Of a DNA stretch of 64,000 nucleotides, positions 11,322 to 22,875 are shown in pieces. The stretch covers positions 598,510,818 to 598,574,817 of the forward strand of contig OY728158.1 of NCBI GenBank assembly GCA_963277665.1. The letters are read 5' to 3'. The notes below the pieces were generated by a model that saw only the letters and a list, made by a program, of their open reading frames with translations, had not been told where the DNA came from and did not search any database. This stretch comes from Viscum album. Its lineage: Eukaryota; Streptophyta; Magnoliopsida; Santalales; Viscaceae. The position numbers and the translations under genes were made by a program. How positions within the stretch are numbered: the stretch's first letter is position 1; every line of letters begins with the position of its first letter.

Positions 11322-12912
11322 TATAACACCCTGAACATTTAATTTAAAATAATAATAATCTCAATAGTTTCATTGACATGCAACAACGATCTTTAAGAAA
11401 ACTATAACACACTATAAAAATATTATTATATAAATGTGAAAATTATAATCAAGATTTTAAATTAGTTATAATAATAGGAATAACCATATAATGAAAATTA
11501 TGTATAAATGTTTTATATAATACAAATTAATTTATTAATTCATAATAAATAAGTATGCAGTTTTTAATAAAGTTATTTTATGCTTTGAAAATATGTTTTA
11601 TTTAAAAATGCTTTTTATGGCCTATTCTACATAAACTTTAAAATTAATTTCCACCATTTTTTTAGAAATTATATTTTAGTAAATGAATATAATTTTCTAA
11701 ATCAACATTTCAATATTTTCTTATGTGTAATTTTTGGTATTTTTCTTAAAATATTTATTTGTAAGTAAATAGTAAAAAATACTCATTTTTGTAAAACTAT
11801 CATTACTTTTCATTAAATAAACTAATTTAAAATTACCATTATATTTTAGATTTTTTATCAAATTAATATAAGTCTCATTTAATTATAAATAATCATATTA
11901 ATTATATATGAATCTAAATTATACTTCCTTTTGGTATAAGTACATTTTTTAGCTTAGAAACACATTTTTCTAAAAATAAATTTTCATTGCGTTTTACACG
12001 TTTATATCAAAATTTATTTCTTCCATTTATATGAATTTAATCTTGAAAATGGATTCCATATTTTTAGTCACGAAGTTGAAATTTGGTAAATAGGTCTCTT
12101 TTATTTGTTGTTACTATGAACAATAATCATGGTGAAGATTTTTCACCTCGGTAAGGGTAAAACTGGATTGAAATTATAGGGTGAGGCTTTCAAATATCTC
12201 TAACATTTACCTTTATCCAATTTGAAGAGTTTTTTTATATCAAATTTATATTTAAGGTGTTAAATAATGTGTTTCAAAATGTTATTTCGAATTTTATAAC
12301 CCATGCTTGACTTTTATGAGCAAAAAGTATATTTTATCCAAATTAAAAACTATTTTTGGGACTTTTCATTTAATGGTATGGTTGAAAGTTACCTTTTTAT
12401 TTTGGATTTATCCAAAAATATATAAAAATATTTTTTTTATTTATCCCAAAAAAATATTTAAATTATCTTATCACTTTATTACATGGTGAAATGATTTTTC
12501 ATGCTTAAATTAGGTATTTCCCAAAATGATATTTTCACATGTTTTGCATACTTATATTAAAAGAAATTTTTACTACATATAGATTTTAAATCGAATAAAA
12601 TGGATTTTAAATTTGAAATAATAACTTCAAAAAAATGTAGGTTGCCTTTTATTTTTTATAATATAATTAAGATATAATTGTAAAAAAAATTAAGTTATTG
12701 TGGGTAAGGTTAAATTGGGTTTAAAGGGGGTTTAACTAGGGGATATGGGATAAAATGTCTCTAAACCCTATCTTAATGTGATTTTTGAGTTTTTTATTTA
12801 CCCTATTAAATATTATATATGAAATTTGTGTGATTTTGTGTCAATGGAAATGATTATGATATATATTATATTTAAATATTTTAAGTGATTCCAAGTTTTA
12901 CCTTTACCTCAC

Positions 12913-12922
12913 CTATAAAAAG
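12913..12922 (+). promoter_or_regulatory. TATA-like box of the ancient LTR
   Basis: CTATAAAAAG, at the same offset from the LTR start as the TATA box of related LTRs. Confidence 0.4.
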
Positions 12923-13258
12923 AAAAATTCTCTTATCCTTTATTTAAAAAAATAAGAAATTTATCTCAGCCAATCATTACTATAATACCTTAATATCTTC
13001 ATTTAGTGCGTTATTGGGCTTCTTTTCTTCCAAGAATATCATTATATGAAGGCTTAAGGTGTAAGCTAAAAGAATTATCTTAATGAAGAGGTAATTATCT
13101 TTACGGATACAACATTTGTTTCATCTTCTACTTCCTCTAAATCATTTGTACCCATCCTAACATAATAACTCAAATATAATAAATATATTTAGATTTTATT
13201 ATAATTATGGTATATCAATTTTCAACCACCTTTCCATTAAATGGTAAATGGAAGTATC

Positions 13259-13464
13259 ACTCGTACGTATGTGTGGACTATCGCATCCACATAACGATGT
13301 GATTCATTTTCCATCAAAAACTCTCGAGAATATTTATAATGTTGTATTTTCAAAATATATGTGATATTTATGATGTAATAATTATGATAAAATATAATAT
13401 ATATTTTTTCTTATTGGAAAATTAAGGCATCATTTATGCATGCATACAGACTGCCGTCACCGTG
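13259..13464 (+). repeat. Paired GC-rich motif in the ancient LTR
   Basis: Two decayed copies at 13259-13290 and 13437-13464. In inverse orientation they match the pairs in all minus-strand Tekay LTRs here (for example 24491-24519 and 24676-24704). The first keeps ATCACTCGTACGTA and ATCCAC, the second keeps GCATGCATAC and GCCGTCACC. Confidence 0.5.
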
Positions 13465-14521
13465 AGAGATATATTTCACTTTCAATATATTCCTTTTTTA
13501 GAAGGTATTAAAATTATATAAAATGAATATATATGGTACTTATGACATGAATAATATTCTTTAAATTTTATATTAATATTATACCATAACATTTTTATAC
13601 TCATTCGGTTTTTATAACACACCCTTGTTTAGGTTGGTTTTTTCATGAGAGATGTTATAATATTTAGAAAAGGAATTATTGAGGAATATTGAATACTATT
13701 GATATTATATAATAATATGATATAAATTAAATGATTGATATTTTGGATATGATTTAACAACGATCAAAGTGCAAATATGGGAACTACTAAACTGAAACAT
13801 GCATGGAAAAAGAAATATTTATCACTCAGAAGAGTGATTTTAATAAATAATTATTAATAAATGAGAGATAAGTTGTTATAATTAAACTATATATGGTATT
13901 ATAATTATAAATATTATTTAAGTATAGACTTATAATAAATTTAAATTTATTATACAATATTTTAATGTAAATTTCCATTAAAGTCAAACTCGAGGTAAGG
14001 GTTTCTAGTATCATTTTTATTTCTATGAGACATTTTCCATATTCACCATTTATTGCCTTCATGTGATATATATATTACATTTAATATGTTATATCATGAA
14101 TATATATGTAATACTATAATTTAATGTTTTTTTAAGTTATTTCTTTCTTCAAAGTTATGATTTCAAAATTACTAAATCTATAAGGGTTTTATGTTACATT
14201 CTATCTTTTTATTGGAATTGTTTATGCTTAAATTTGTGATTATGAAATTATATTATATATCTCTAAAAAATATTATTTTTTTATTCTATTATGGTTATTT
14301 ATAAAAATTTAAAAAAATCCTTTTATTTTTATCTCTCTAAGTACTCAAAATTCCAAATGAATGGTTTTAAGGAAAACTGACTTTTTTTAGTCAATCTAGA
14401 ATATTTTTCTTCTAAATCCATATTTTATTTAAATTTATTTCAATAATGTTTTTAATATTCTCAAATTATTAATTAATATCATTTTTATCCATCTTTGACT
14501 TTCTACAAAAAAATTAAAAGG

Positions 14522-14526
14522 AGTCT
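14522..14526. other. Target-site duplication AGTCT, left copy
   Basis: The five bases AGTCT flank the young element here and again at 26485-26489, a perfect match, as expected for gypsy integrase. Confidence 0.85.
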
Positions 14527-16139
14527 TATAACGACCCATACTTTACATACATTGTTAATACTTCAAAATTGAAGTACACTTATTACAACATATGACAAAA
14601 CCACAAAGGACCGTATAGGTATAGTGTCTTTAGAAACTGGGAAACATAAACAACTGGTTCATAAATCTTCTACAGTGTCTCCCATTTATTTCATCATATC
14701 TAGGGTCCCTTTTAGCATATTCTACTTAATATCCATCTTCCTGACCTGGGGAAAAGAAAACATAAAAGGGTGAGCCCAAATGCTCAGCAAGGGCAAATAA
14801 AGGAAATAAAAATCATATCATATCTTTTTGAAAATCAAAACCTGCAAAAGAGATCATAATATCTTAACATGGAATAAATCATAGAAGTGAAAATGAGATC
14901 CCCATAATCATAACATAAAACTTGAAACTTTGTGGCATGCACACATAATCATGGAAAATCATTTCTTGTTAGTCATGACTCATTGCCAAGACTATCTTAG
15001 TGGACAAAGTCCCTTTCTGAACCGAGTTCACTCCTCGTTTCAGTCCTGTATCACTGAACCGAAATAACCTTCCGTTCCAGCCATGTCTATCTCATGAGAT
15101 ATAAAGTCTTTACCCAATGCATTGGAGGGAGATATAGGTCCCACCCATCTTATAATGAATCCTTTCTTATGTGTGCCACATAATCATAAACCATACATCA
15201 TAACGTAACCCATGTAATAAAAATGGGATTCTTAAACAACATGACATCATAAAACAATTCATATAAGATAAAGGAATTTATAAAAATATTTCCATCACAA
15301 CATAATCAAATCCATGTAATAATAGGGATAGAAACAGAACCCTTTATTATCTTAGATGGAAAATAATTTTGATAAAACACTTGAACTTCATTCTTGAGGT
15401 AAATATCCTTTCTTTTTCAAAAACATTTTACATTTCTTAACATGTCATACAACTTTAAACTAAAAGAAGTTGATTAAAAATAAACTTGAAAACTTTTAAA
15501 GGAAGCTTCTTGGAAATAATGTTTTAAAAATCCATTCTTGTCGTATAAGTTAAAAAAAACATTCTTCGTACTTTTGTCGGAAAAGTCAAAAAGTACCTCG
15601 TACGGAAAAACGACAAAAGATTCCTTTCATATTCTTTACTAAAAACTCACCTAAGGGTAAAATTGGATTTAAACTATTGTAAGTGGATGGAAACAATATT
15701 ACATATTGAGGGAACATGGATGTGGATGATAAAATACACCCGAGTAAATACTTACGAATAAACAATCTCGGATAAAAATGAGATTGTGATATTTCCCTTA
15801 CCTTAGGTCCGATTTGCTTTGTTCGTGTCCGAAGCTCCTGTATAATGCTTTAAATAATGTTATTGACTTATTCCAGAATCATACATATTGATATGAGATC
15901 ATATATGGTCATATTATTAGCTTCTTGTTAGTAATATTTCATTGTTACTTGTTACTCGGGTCTTTATAACTTTTTGTTCTTATGCGTGTTTTGTCGAATA
16001 AATTCTTATTATTATCTTTAGGTTATAGATAATTCATTTCCAGAATAGTATTAGTGTAGTATATACCATATTCATTCATTCAATTCATTTATATAATCAT
16101 TATGAAATGAAGATCATGTAGAACGAGTCGCATCACATC

Positions 16140-16353
16140 GTGGAGACGGTATTCCGTACGTACGCACGAGTGATGATATCGTTCCTATGATCGTGGAATT
16201 GTATTGGAGTATATATATATTATTTCAGTATCAATATTACTTCATAATAATCATATATAGTTACTCATTACACCATTATACCCATCCTTGTAAGGTGATG
16301 GTGGAAAATAGATTACACCACGGCGTGGAGACGGTATTCCGTACGTACGCACG
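16140..16353 (-). repeat. Paired GC-rich palindromic motif, left LTR
   Basis: Two 29-base copies at 16140-16168 and 16325-16353, identical to each other and 185 bp apart. Each contains GGAGACGG, then CCGTACGTACG, a self-complementary core. Same as 24491-24704 in the other LTR. Confidence 0.8.
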
Positions 16354-16693
16354 CGCGGTGATTTCATTTTTCCGTAGGATGGATAGAAGGTGAATTAGGG
16401 TTGTTTCATATTTATAATAACATATCAGTATGTAAGTAATACTGATGTTATTACTTTATCATGAAACAACTAAAGAAGAAGAAGTTGAAGAAGAAAGAAA
16501 TTGAAAAGATCGGTAATGGATATTACCTCTTCTTTGGAACGCCTCTTTGAATCCTCCACTTAAGGAACTAAGATTGGTCTTTGGAGAAGACCAGGACCTC
16601 TAGGATTATTCTAGGGAAGTGGAGAGGAGAAAATGGCAGGGGTTGGCCGAGCTTGAGTGCTCAATTTGGTGTGAGGAGGAGGGAGAGGAGGTG

Positions 16694-16704
16694 CCCTTTT
16701 ATAA
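16694..16704 (-). promoter_or_regulatory. TATA box, left LTR copy
   Basis: TTATAAAAGGG on the minus strand, about 1.43 kb from the LTR start. The same box is in the right LTR at 25045-25055. Confidence 0.5.
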
Positions 16705-18013
16705 GGGAGGAGAGGGGCACCTTAGGAATATCTCAAAATATTATTTTATATTAAAGTCAAAATCGGTTTATAATGGTTCCAAAGGGTCTTATTTCGAAGC
16801 TAAAGTGGGGATGGGTCGCAATCCTATCAACCAATAGGATTTAGACAAGTTTAGGGTATTATTTTAACCTTATCAATTAGATTTAACTCTAAGTTAATTA
16901 ATTTAACTTTTACCATGTCTTTTTGTTTTCTTTCACTATATGGTTAATACACTTACTATAACATGCCAAACGAACCCCAAATTATTTATTATTAATATAT
17001 ATATCCTTATATAAGTCATTTGGCCGAACCTTAGATTTTTAGGAATAAAATAACAATTAATAATATAATATTTGATTTAAAAACTATTTTGTGTCAATTT
17101 TGACACTATTTGATATATGATTTTTGTGAAAGTCATATCAGAATTATATGTTCAAACCAAGTTGATTACATCAACACTAATATATCATAGTAACCTAGAA
17201 AATTAGTGGAATTCATAAAAAGTCTTAAATTACATTTATTTTGGTATTTATATTATCAATTATGTCAATATTTCATTAATAAGATAATTACTGCATCATC
17301 TTTGTGTCATAAATAAATTAAATTATTTGATGTCTAAAAATTACAAATAAAATACCATCATGTAGGAAATATTTTTAGCTTTCTAATGAATATTTACAAT
17401 CGAATTTATCTTATGTATAACCCCATATTAAAAATGATTTACTTATTAAACTTTAAATTTAACTATTTTAACCCTTCTTTAAATAAATTAATAATAAATG
17501 TCCTAATCTAATCCAAGTGGGCCTAAATGGTCATATTTTATTCCTAAGTTTGTTTTTGGTCGAATTACACTTGTCCAATAGAATTAGGACATGTGTTAGG
17601 GTAATATTAATATCATATTTACCCTTAGTTACCCTATTTACTATTAACCGCGGTAAAAAAAAGGTAAAAAGTTACTATTCACCAAAAAATTATTTTCATC
17701 TCATTGAACCACATTTTAGTCCTTGATATTAATCGTGTCTCTCGGATTTTCGAAATTCCATTCACAGAAGCGGTAAAATTAAGTTTTATGCAAAATTCAG
17801 TTTTTTAACCTACCACTTAGTGGTTTCACTATTCATCAAAAATTGAAAGTTTTCAGAAAAATACCAAAATTTCACCCTAGGCTAATTTCGATATTCTGAG
17901 TCCAAAAATGAAGTCCATTTTGAAAAATAAAATTTATAAAATTTCAAAAAGTGGTTATTACTATTCATAACGGCTAGTTTTAATAGCATATTGTTGTTTA
18001 GTGAAACTCGGTA

Positions 18014-18028
18014 TTGCGTACGACGCAA
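18014..18028. promoter_or_regulatory. U3 palindrome, left LTR
   Basis: TTGCGTACGACGCAA, with perfect 6-base arms around ACG, about 105 bp from the LTR 5' end. Recurs at 26365-26379 and, less exactly, in the array LTRs. Confidence 0.5.
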
Positions 18029-18133
18029 GCTATCGAGGAAGGTCGCGATTGCGTGTAAAGAAAGCCAAGCAAGTGTTGTGTAGAAAAAGATTCATTTGAT
18101 GATTTATATAACATAAAAGTCTCGGGTGTTACA

Positions 18134-18146
18134 TTCTACCCCCCTT
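18134..18146 (-). other. Polypurine tract of the young element
   Basis: AAGGGGGGTAGAA on the minus strand, directly before the 3' LTR start at 18133. It is the plus-strand DNA primer site for reverse transcription. Confidence 0.85.
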
Positions 18147-18172
18147 AAAAAGAATTTCGCCCTCTAAATTCG

Positions 18173-21100
18173 TCACTTTGTTACAAACAGATGAGGATAC
18201 TTTTCCCTCATCATATCCTCGAGCTCCCATGTAGCTTCCTCAAGTTGGTGGTTCCTCCATAAAACCTTCACTAAGCGAGTGGTATTGTTTCGTAGGACTT
18301 TTTCGCTACGATCCAGAATCTCTATCGGTTGTTCTTCATAAGAAAAATCTTGCTCCAGCGGTACAACTTCTGAGCTGAGTACATGTGAAGGATCTGGTAT
18401 GTACTTTCTCAGGAGAGATACATGGAACACATCGTGAACTTGAGAGAGATTTGGTGGAAGCGCCAATCGGTAAGCTACCTTCCCAACACGATCCAGTATT
18501 TCAAAAGGACCGATATATCTAGGGCTCAACTTCCCCTTCTTTCCAAATCTCATAACCCTCTTCCAGGGAGATATTCGTAAGAACACTTTATCACCCACTT
18601 CAAACTCTAGGTCTTTTCTTCGGTTGTCGGCATAACTTTTCTGTCGACTCTGAGCTGCTCTTATGTGTTGTTGAATAGATCTGACCTTTTCTGCCATTTC
18701 ATCAACGAGATCAGGTCCTAATAGCATTCTTTCCCCAACTTCATCCCAGCAAGATGGAGTCCTGCATTTCTTTCCATAGAGAGCTTCATAAGGAGCCATC
18801 TGAATACTGGAGTGAAAGCTATTATTATAAGAAAATTCCACCAAAGGTAGGTGTTGATCCCAACCTCCTTTGAAATCCATAGAGCAAGCTCTCAACATAT
18901 CTTCTAGGGTTTGAATTGTTCTCTCAGACTGACCGTCTGTCTGGGGATGATAAGCAGTGCTGAAACTCAACTCTGTATCCAGAGTATGCTGAAGACTTTG
19001 CCAGAACTTCGAGGTAAATCTCGGATCTCGATCAGATATAATAGAAAGTGGTTCTCCATGCAATCTTACCACTTCCTTTACATATATCCTGGAAAGCTGA
19101 TCTAGAGAGAAATCCTCTCTAATAGCAATGAAGTGTGCAGACTTTGTAAGACGATCAACTATGACCCAGATAGCATTATTGCCTTTGGATGTTTTAGGAA
19201 GTCCTGTGACAAAGTCCATAGTGATGTTTTCCCATTTCCATTCGGGTATGGGTAATGGTTGTAACATCCCCTTAGACTTCTGTCTCTCAGCTTTAACTTG
19301 TTGACAAACCAAGCATCGAGAGACATATTCAGCAACATCTCTTTTCATGCCATCCCACCAAAAGTACTCTTTCAGGTCCCTATACATCTTCGTGCTTCCA
19401 GGATGAATAGAGAATGAAGAACTATGAGCCTCATCCAGCAGCTCTTTCTTTAATTCGGGGATGGGAGGAACACAAACCCGATTCCTGGACTTTATTATCC
19501 CATCACAATCAAGGTTGAATTCAGGAAGATTTCTCACCTTCTTTTGTAACTCGACATCTTCTTTCTGTGCCTCTTTAATCTTCACATGTATAGATGGTTG
19601 AACATTCATTTGAGAAAGATTAGATTTTTCCCCTTCCATTATAATTCCAAGATCCATCCTTTGTAAATCCATAAATATTGGATCTTTTGTGATCCTCATC
19701 ATGGATAAACTAGCATGGTCTTGTCGACTTAATGCATCTGCCACCTTGTTTGCTTTCCCAGGGTGGTAATGGATTGAGCAGTCATAATCCTTAATCAGCT
19801 CCAACCATCTTCTTTGACGCATATTCAGCTCCTTTTGTGTGAAAATATACTTTAAACTTTTATGATCAGTATAAATATCACACCTTTCACCATAAAGGTA
19901 ATGCCTCCAAATCTTTAATGCAAAGATTACCGCAGCCAACTCCAAATCATGTGTTGGGTAATTTTGCTCATGGATTTTCAACTGTCGTGAGGCATAAGCT
20001 ATCACCATATCATTTTGCATAAGAACACACCCCAATCCCTTCTTGGATGCATCACTGTAGATCACAAACCTTTCTCCACTACAAGGCAGTGTGAGCACAG
20101 GTGCACTGGATAACCTTCTTTTCAACTCCTTGAAATTCTCTTCACATTCCTCTGTCCAGACAAACTTAACTCCTTTCCGATTCAACTTGGTGATTGGATT
20201 AGATAATCGTGAAAAATCTTTTACAAAACGTCGATAATATCCAGCCAAACCAAGAAAACTTCGGATCTCAGTTACTGTTGTTGGTCTTGACCATCTTTCG
20301 ATAACCTCTGTTTTTGCTGGATCCACAGATATCCCCTCTTTTGAGATTATATGACCCAAAAATGCAACTTTTTGAAGCCAAAATTCACACTTGGTAAATT
20401 TGGCATAAAGCTTCTCCTTTCTCAGGGTCTTCAATATAATTCTCAAGTGATCTTCATGCTCTTCCATGCTCTTTGAATAGACAAGAATATCGTCTATAAA
20501 GACTACCACAAATTGATCAAGATAGTCTCTAAAGACTCTATTCATTAGATCCATGAAGATAGCAGGGGCATTAGTAAGACCAAATGGCATCACTATAAAT
20601 TCATAGTGTCCATACCTTGTACGGAAAGCCGTCTTTGGTATATCCTCCCTTTTGACCCTTAATTGATGATACCCTGAACGAAGATCAATCTTGGAAAAGT
20701 ATTGAGCTCCGCGTAGTTGGTCAAATAAGTCATCAATGTGTGGGAGAGGATATTTGTTCTTGATAGTGATCTTGTTAAGTTCTCGATAATCAATGCAAAG
20801 TCTCATTGATCCATCTTTCTTCTTAACAAATAGAACAGGTGCTCCCCAAGGTGACGCACTAGGGCGTATGAATCCCTTATCAAGATTCTCTTGGAGTTGC
20901 TTCTTCAATTCCTGCAACTCAATTGGGGCCATTCTATAAGGTGTCTTTGAAATAGGCAAAGCACCCGGTACGAGTTCTATTGAAAACTCAACTTCACGAT
21001 TTGGTGGAAGACCCGGTAATTCCTCCGGAAAGACATCATCAAACTCCCGTACAATGGGCATATTCTTTATCGTGAGTTTCTCACCAACCATTTGAGATAA

Positions 21101-21742
21101 ATAACCTTCATTTAGTGGAATCAAGACCCATAAGATGGAAGGAATTTCCACTGGAAGGTTATGTTCATCCTTGCATTGGTATACGATCGTAGATTGATCT
21201 GGAATATGAAATGTGACTTCCCTTCTTTGGCAATTGATATGAGCTCCATGTAGAGAAAGCCAATCAATGCCAAGAATCACATCAAATTCCACTAAAGGAG
21301 TGATCACAAGATTTGCAGGAAGCACTTTCCCACAAACTTCGATCGGAGAAGAATTATAAACTTTTGATGCGATTGATGTGCCATTAGGTGTTGTCACAGC
21401 TAACTCAACATCTAATTGTTGAGGTAATACGGTGATACCCTTAGAAAAGTCTTCAGAAATAAAAGAGTGGGTGGATCCAGAATCAAATAAAACATTTGCT
21501 ACTTTAGAGTGGATGGTAAGTGTACCTTTCACCACATCGTTATCGTACTCCACATCGCTGATAGAAATTGCATGTGACTTTCCTTTGTCTTTAGCCTTAA
21601 GAGTTTGTTGACGTCGACCATCATCATCAACCCTTGGATTTGGGCATTGATTGGCATAATGCCCCATCTCCTTGCACTTGAAACATTGAAGTGTAGTAGG
21701 TTCATTCTGTGTATCCCTTCCTTTGTTTGTGTCATTATACAT
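18173..21742 (-). CDS. pol: Pol polyprotein of the young Tekay element (PR-RT-RH-INT-chromodomain)
   Basis: 1189 residues from the first methionine after the gag stop; the open phase extends back to that stop at 21784. Residues 20-33 form a second CCHC zinc knuckle ([14 protein letters not shown]). The aspartic protease has DSG at 87-89. Reverse transcriptase spans about 270-460, with D353 in KIDLRSG and the FIDD catalytic pair at D417-D418. RNase H spans about 558-672, with D564, E601, D626 and D669. Integrase has the zinc set H773, H780, C810, C813 and the DD35E triad D843, D904, E940. A GPF motif lies near 1078. The C-terminus (about 1139-1186) is a chromodomain with [14 protein letters not shown] and KYPHLF, which in this clade binds heterochromatin marks and steers insertion. 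All catalytic residues are intact. The enzyme part looks functional, but it is separated from gag by an in-frame TAA. Confidence 0.93.
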   Translation of the reverse strand: MYNDTNKGRDTQNEPTTLQCFKCKEMGHYANQCPNPRVDDDGRRQQTLKAKDKGKSHAISISDVEYDNDVVKGTLTIHSKVANVLFDSGSTHSFISEDFSKGITVLPQQLDVELAVTTPNGTSIASKVYNSSPIEVCGKVLPANLVITPLVEFDVILGIDWLSLHGAHINCQRREVTFHIPDQSTIVYQCKDEHNLPVEIPSILWVLIPLNEGYLSQMVGEKLTIKNMPIVREFDDVFPEELPGLPPNREVEFSIELVPGALPISKTPYRMAPIELQELKKQLQENLDKGFIRPSASPWGAPVLFVKKKDGSMRLCIDYRELNKITIKNKYPLPHIDDLFDQLRGAQYFSKIDLRSGYHQLRVKREDIPKTAFRTRYGHYEFIVMPFGLTNAPAIFMDLMNRVFRDYLDQFVVVFIDDILVYSKSMEEHEDHLRIILKTLRKEKLYAKFTKCEFWLQKVAFLGHIISKEGISVDPAKTEVIERWSRPTTVTEIRSFLGLAGYYRRFVKDFSRLSNPITKLNRKGVKFVWTEECEENFKELKRRLSSAPVLTLPCSGERFVIYSDASKKGLGCVLMQNDMVIAYASRQLKIHEQNYPTHDLELAAVIFALKIWRHYLYGERCDIYTDHKSLKYIFTQKELNMRQRRWLELIKDYDCSIHYHPGKANKVADALSRQDHASLSMMRITKDPIFMDLQRMDLGIIMEGEKSNLSQMNVQPSIHVKIKEAQKEDVELQKKVRNLPEFNLDCDGIIKSRNRVCVPPIPELKKELLDEAHSSSFSIHPGSTKMYRDLKEYFWWDGMKRDVAEYVSRCLVCQQVKAERQKSKGMLQPLPIPEWKWENITMDFVTGLPKTSKGNNAIWVIVDRLTKSAHFIAIREDFSLDQLSRIYVKEVVRLHGEPLSIISDRDPRFTSKFWQSLQHTLDTELSFSTAYHPQTDGQSERTIQTLEDMLRACSMDFKGGWDQHLPLVEFSYNNSFHSSIQMAPYEALYGKKCRTPSCWDEVGERMLLGPDLVDEMAEKVRSIQQHIRAAQSRQKSYADNRRKDLEFEVGDKVFLRISPWKRVMRFGKKGKLSPRYIGPFEILDRVGKVAYRLALPPNLSQVHDVFHVSLLRKYIPDPSHVLSSEVVPLEQDFSYEEQPIEILDRSEKVLRNNTTRLVKVLWRNHQLEEATWELEDMMREKYPHLFVTK

Positions 21743-21781
21743 CTTCTTCCCATTATCACGGCATTCAAATGCCCGATGACC

Positions 21782-22573
21782 TTATTTTCCACATTTAAAA
21801 CATTTACTTGTCCCTTTAAGACAACTCCCTCCATGTTTCTTTCCACACTTTGAGCATAAGGAAAAGCTCATCTTCTTTTCTGTGTGCTCTTTAGATTTTT
21901 CTTTGAATTCCATCTTCCTCTTCTTATCAAACCCATGTGACTGATGGGTTACTCCAATCTCCATCTCGACTTTGAGAGCACATCGAACGATTTCCTCGTA
22001 GCTATTGAAGTCCCTTATGGCTAACGCCCTTCGAAGACTTGGTTTTAAGCCACTAAAGAATCGATCGATCTTACTCTCAGGTTGGATAATAATACCAGAA
22101 GCGTACCTTGCCAGTCTTGTAAAATTTGCTTCATAGGTACCAACAGATTCATCATCCTTTTGCTTCAGTTCAAGAAACTCTTTCTCCATCTTTGTTTGGA
22201 GAATACGAGGGAAGTACTTATTGAAAAATAAGTTCTTGAACTCGTCCCATTCCATAGACTCAATTTCATCCCTTTGCCTCGTATTCTTAACAAGATTCCA
22301 CCATTGATCAGCATCTCCTTCCAAACGATACACTGCTAGGATGACTTTATCATGTTCAGAACATTGAAGAACTGAAAATATCTTTTCAGTAGTACTAATC
22401 CATTGTTCAGCAACTAATGGATCAGTAGACCCGCTGAAAGAAGGTGGACGCTGCCTCATGAAGGATTCAACAGAATGTTGCTCCCTCGTTTGCTCGTTTG
22501 GAAATCCTGCATGATTCATAGCTTGAGAAAGTTGTGTGAGCATGGCTACAAGATTTTGCATTCCAGCTCCCAT
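21782..22573 (-). CDS. gag: Gag (capsid-nucleocapsid) of the young Tekay element, truncated by stops
   Basis: 263 residues from this methionine. The retrotransposon gag domain covers about 40-200, with PSFSGSTDPLVAEQWI, YRLEGDADQWW, F..KYFP and the FSGLKPSLRRAL block. A basic linker follows, then Cys-rich CSKCGKKHGGSCLKGTSKCFKCGK. The frame stops at TAA (21782-21784) between the second cysteine and the histidine of a CCHC knuckle. The bases after the stop encode GHRAFEC, completing the knuckle in the same phase and leading into pol. The true start is probably ATG 22652-22654, 81 bases upstream in the same phase, but its fifth codon is TGA (22640-22642), where related gag proteins usually have arginine (CGA to TGA). 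So only internally initiated gag could be made. Gag and pol were one reading frame in the ancestor. Confidence 0.9.
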   Translation of the reverse strand: MGAGMQNLVAMLTQLSQAMNHAGFPNEQTREQHSVESFMRQRPPSFSGSTDPLVAEQWISTTEKIFSVLQCSEHDKVILAVYRLEGDADQWWNLVKNTRQRDEIESMEWDEFKNLFFNKYFPRILQTKMEKEFLELKQKDDESVGTYEANFTRLARYASGIIIQPESKIDRFFSGLKPSLRRALAIRDFNSYEEIVRCALKVEMEIGVTHQSHGFDKKRKMEFKEKSKEHTEKKMSFSLCSKCGKKHGGSCLKGTSKCFKCGK

Positions 22574-22639
22574 ATCGTTTGGTTGCTCAGGGGGACAATC
22601 ATTGCATTGCCCATCGCATTCCGCATTAACACGGTTCCT

Positions 22640-22654
22640 TCAGGTTCCAGCCAT
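22640..22654 (-). other. Probable original gag start with stop at codon 5
   Basis: Reads MAGT then TGA on the minus strand, in phase with gag. The following codons (RNRVNAE and onward) are open down to the annotated methionine. Tekay gag proteins commonly start this way, so the TGA is best read as a C-to-T mutation of CGA. Confidence 0.65.
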
Positions 22655-22864
22655 TGACTAAAACCAAGAAGAATAGTGTGAGCAACACTAATTATAATAG
22701 GAAACCACATAATTCAAGAATAAAATTTTCATGCTTATGGTCTTATCCTAGGTTATTCAAGGCCATTTCTAAAACACTAAGATTGTGTACTATGCTTAGA
22801 CTTATCCTTAAGGTTCTTACTAAGGCTTTCACATCCTAGTTTCCAAAGGTTGACTATACCTTTC

Positions 22865-22875
22865 CTCTGATACCA
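22865..22875 (-). other. Primer-binding site, initiator tRNA-Met
   Basis: TGGTATCAGAG on the minus strand, two bases after the 5' LTR end. Eleven bases match the complement of the plant initiator tRNA-Met 3' end. Confidence 0.9.

Larger units (their letters stand above)
11322..14526 (+). repeat. Ancient element 3' LTR, part 1
   Basis: Begins TATAACACCC (TGTAACACCC in relatives). A CTATAAAAAG box at 12913 lies 1.59 kb from the start, close to 1.56 kb in LTR 26981-30733. Two copies of the GC-rich paired motif (13259-13290, 13437-13464) sit about 1.94 and 2.12 kb from the start, as in that LTR (about 1.91 and 2.10 kb). Ends at the target duplication of the young element and resumes at 26490. 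Confidence 0.6.
14527..18133 (-). repeat. 3' LTR of the young Tekay element
   Basis: 3607 bp. On the minus strand it starts TGTAACACCCGAGAC at 18133 and ends GGGTCGTTATA at 14527. Paired with 22878-26484. Small ORFs inside (such as 16187-16393 and 16619-16837) recur at +8351 only because the LTR is duplicated. Confidence 0.95.

Noticed and set aside
13612..13630. TATAACACACCC resembling an LTR start
   Set aside because: It lies inside the ancient LTR and has no partner end, PPT or target duplication.
16187..16837. Two small plus-strand ORFs repeated at 24538-25188
   Set aside because: They are identical because they lie in the two LTRs of one element. They run antisense to it and have no family resemblance.
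17517..17726. Small plus-strand ORF repeated at 25868-26077
   Set aside because: Antisense LTR sequence, duplicated with the LTR; no domain or start context.
18911..19105. Plus-strand ORF inside pol
   Set aside because: Shadow of the intact minus-strand integrase coding region.
21605..22839. Plus-strand ORFs across gag and the overlapping minus-strand ORF 21529-21846
   Set aside because: Shadows of the gag-pol frame in other phases.
22865..22875. Possible tRNA fragment
   Set aside because: The match to tRNA-Met covers only the primer-site length and lies exactly two bases from the LTR end; it is a primer-binding site, not a tRNA gene.
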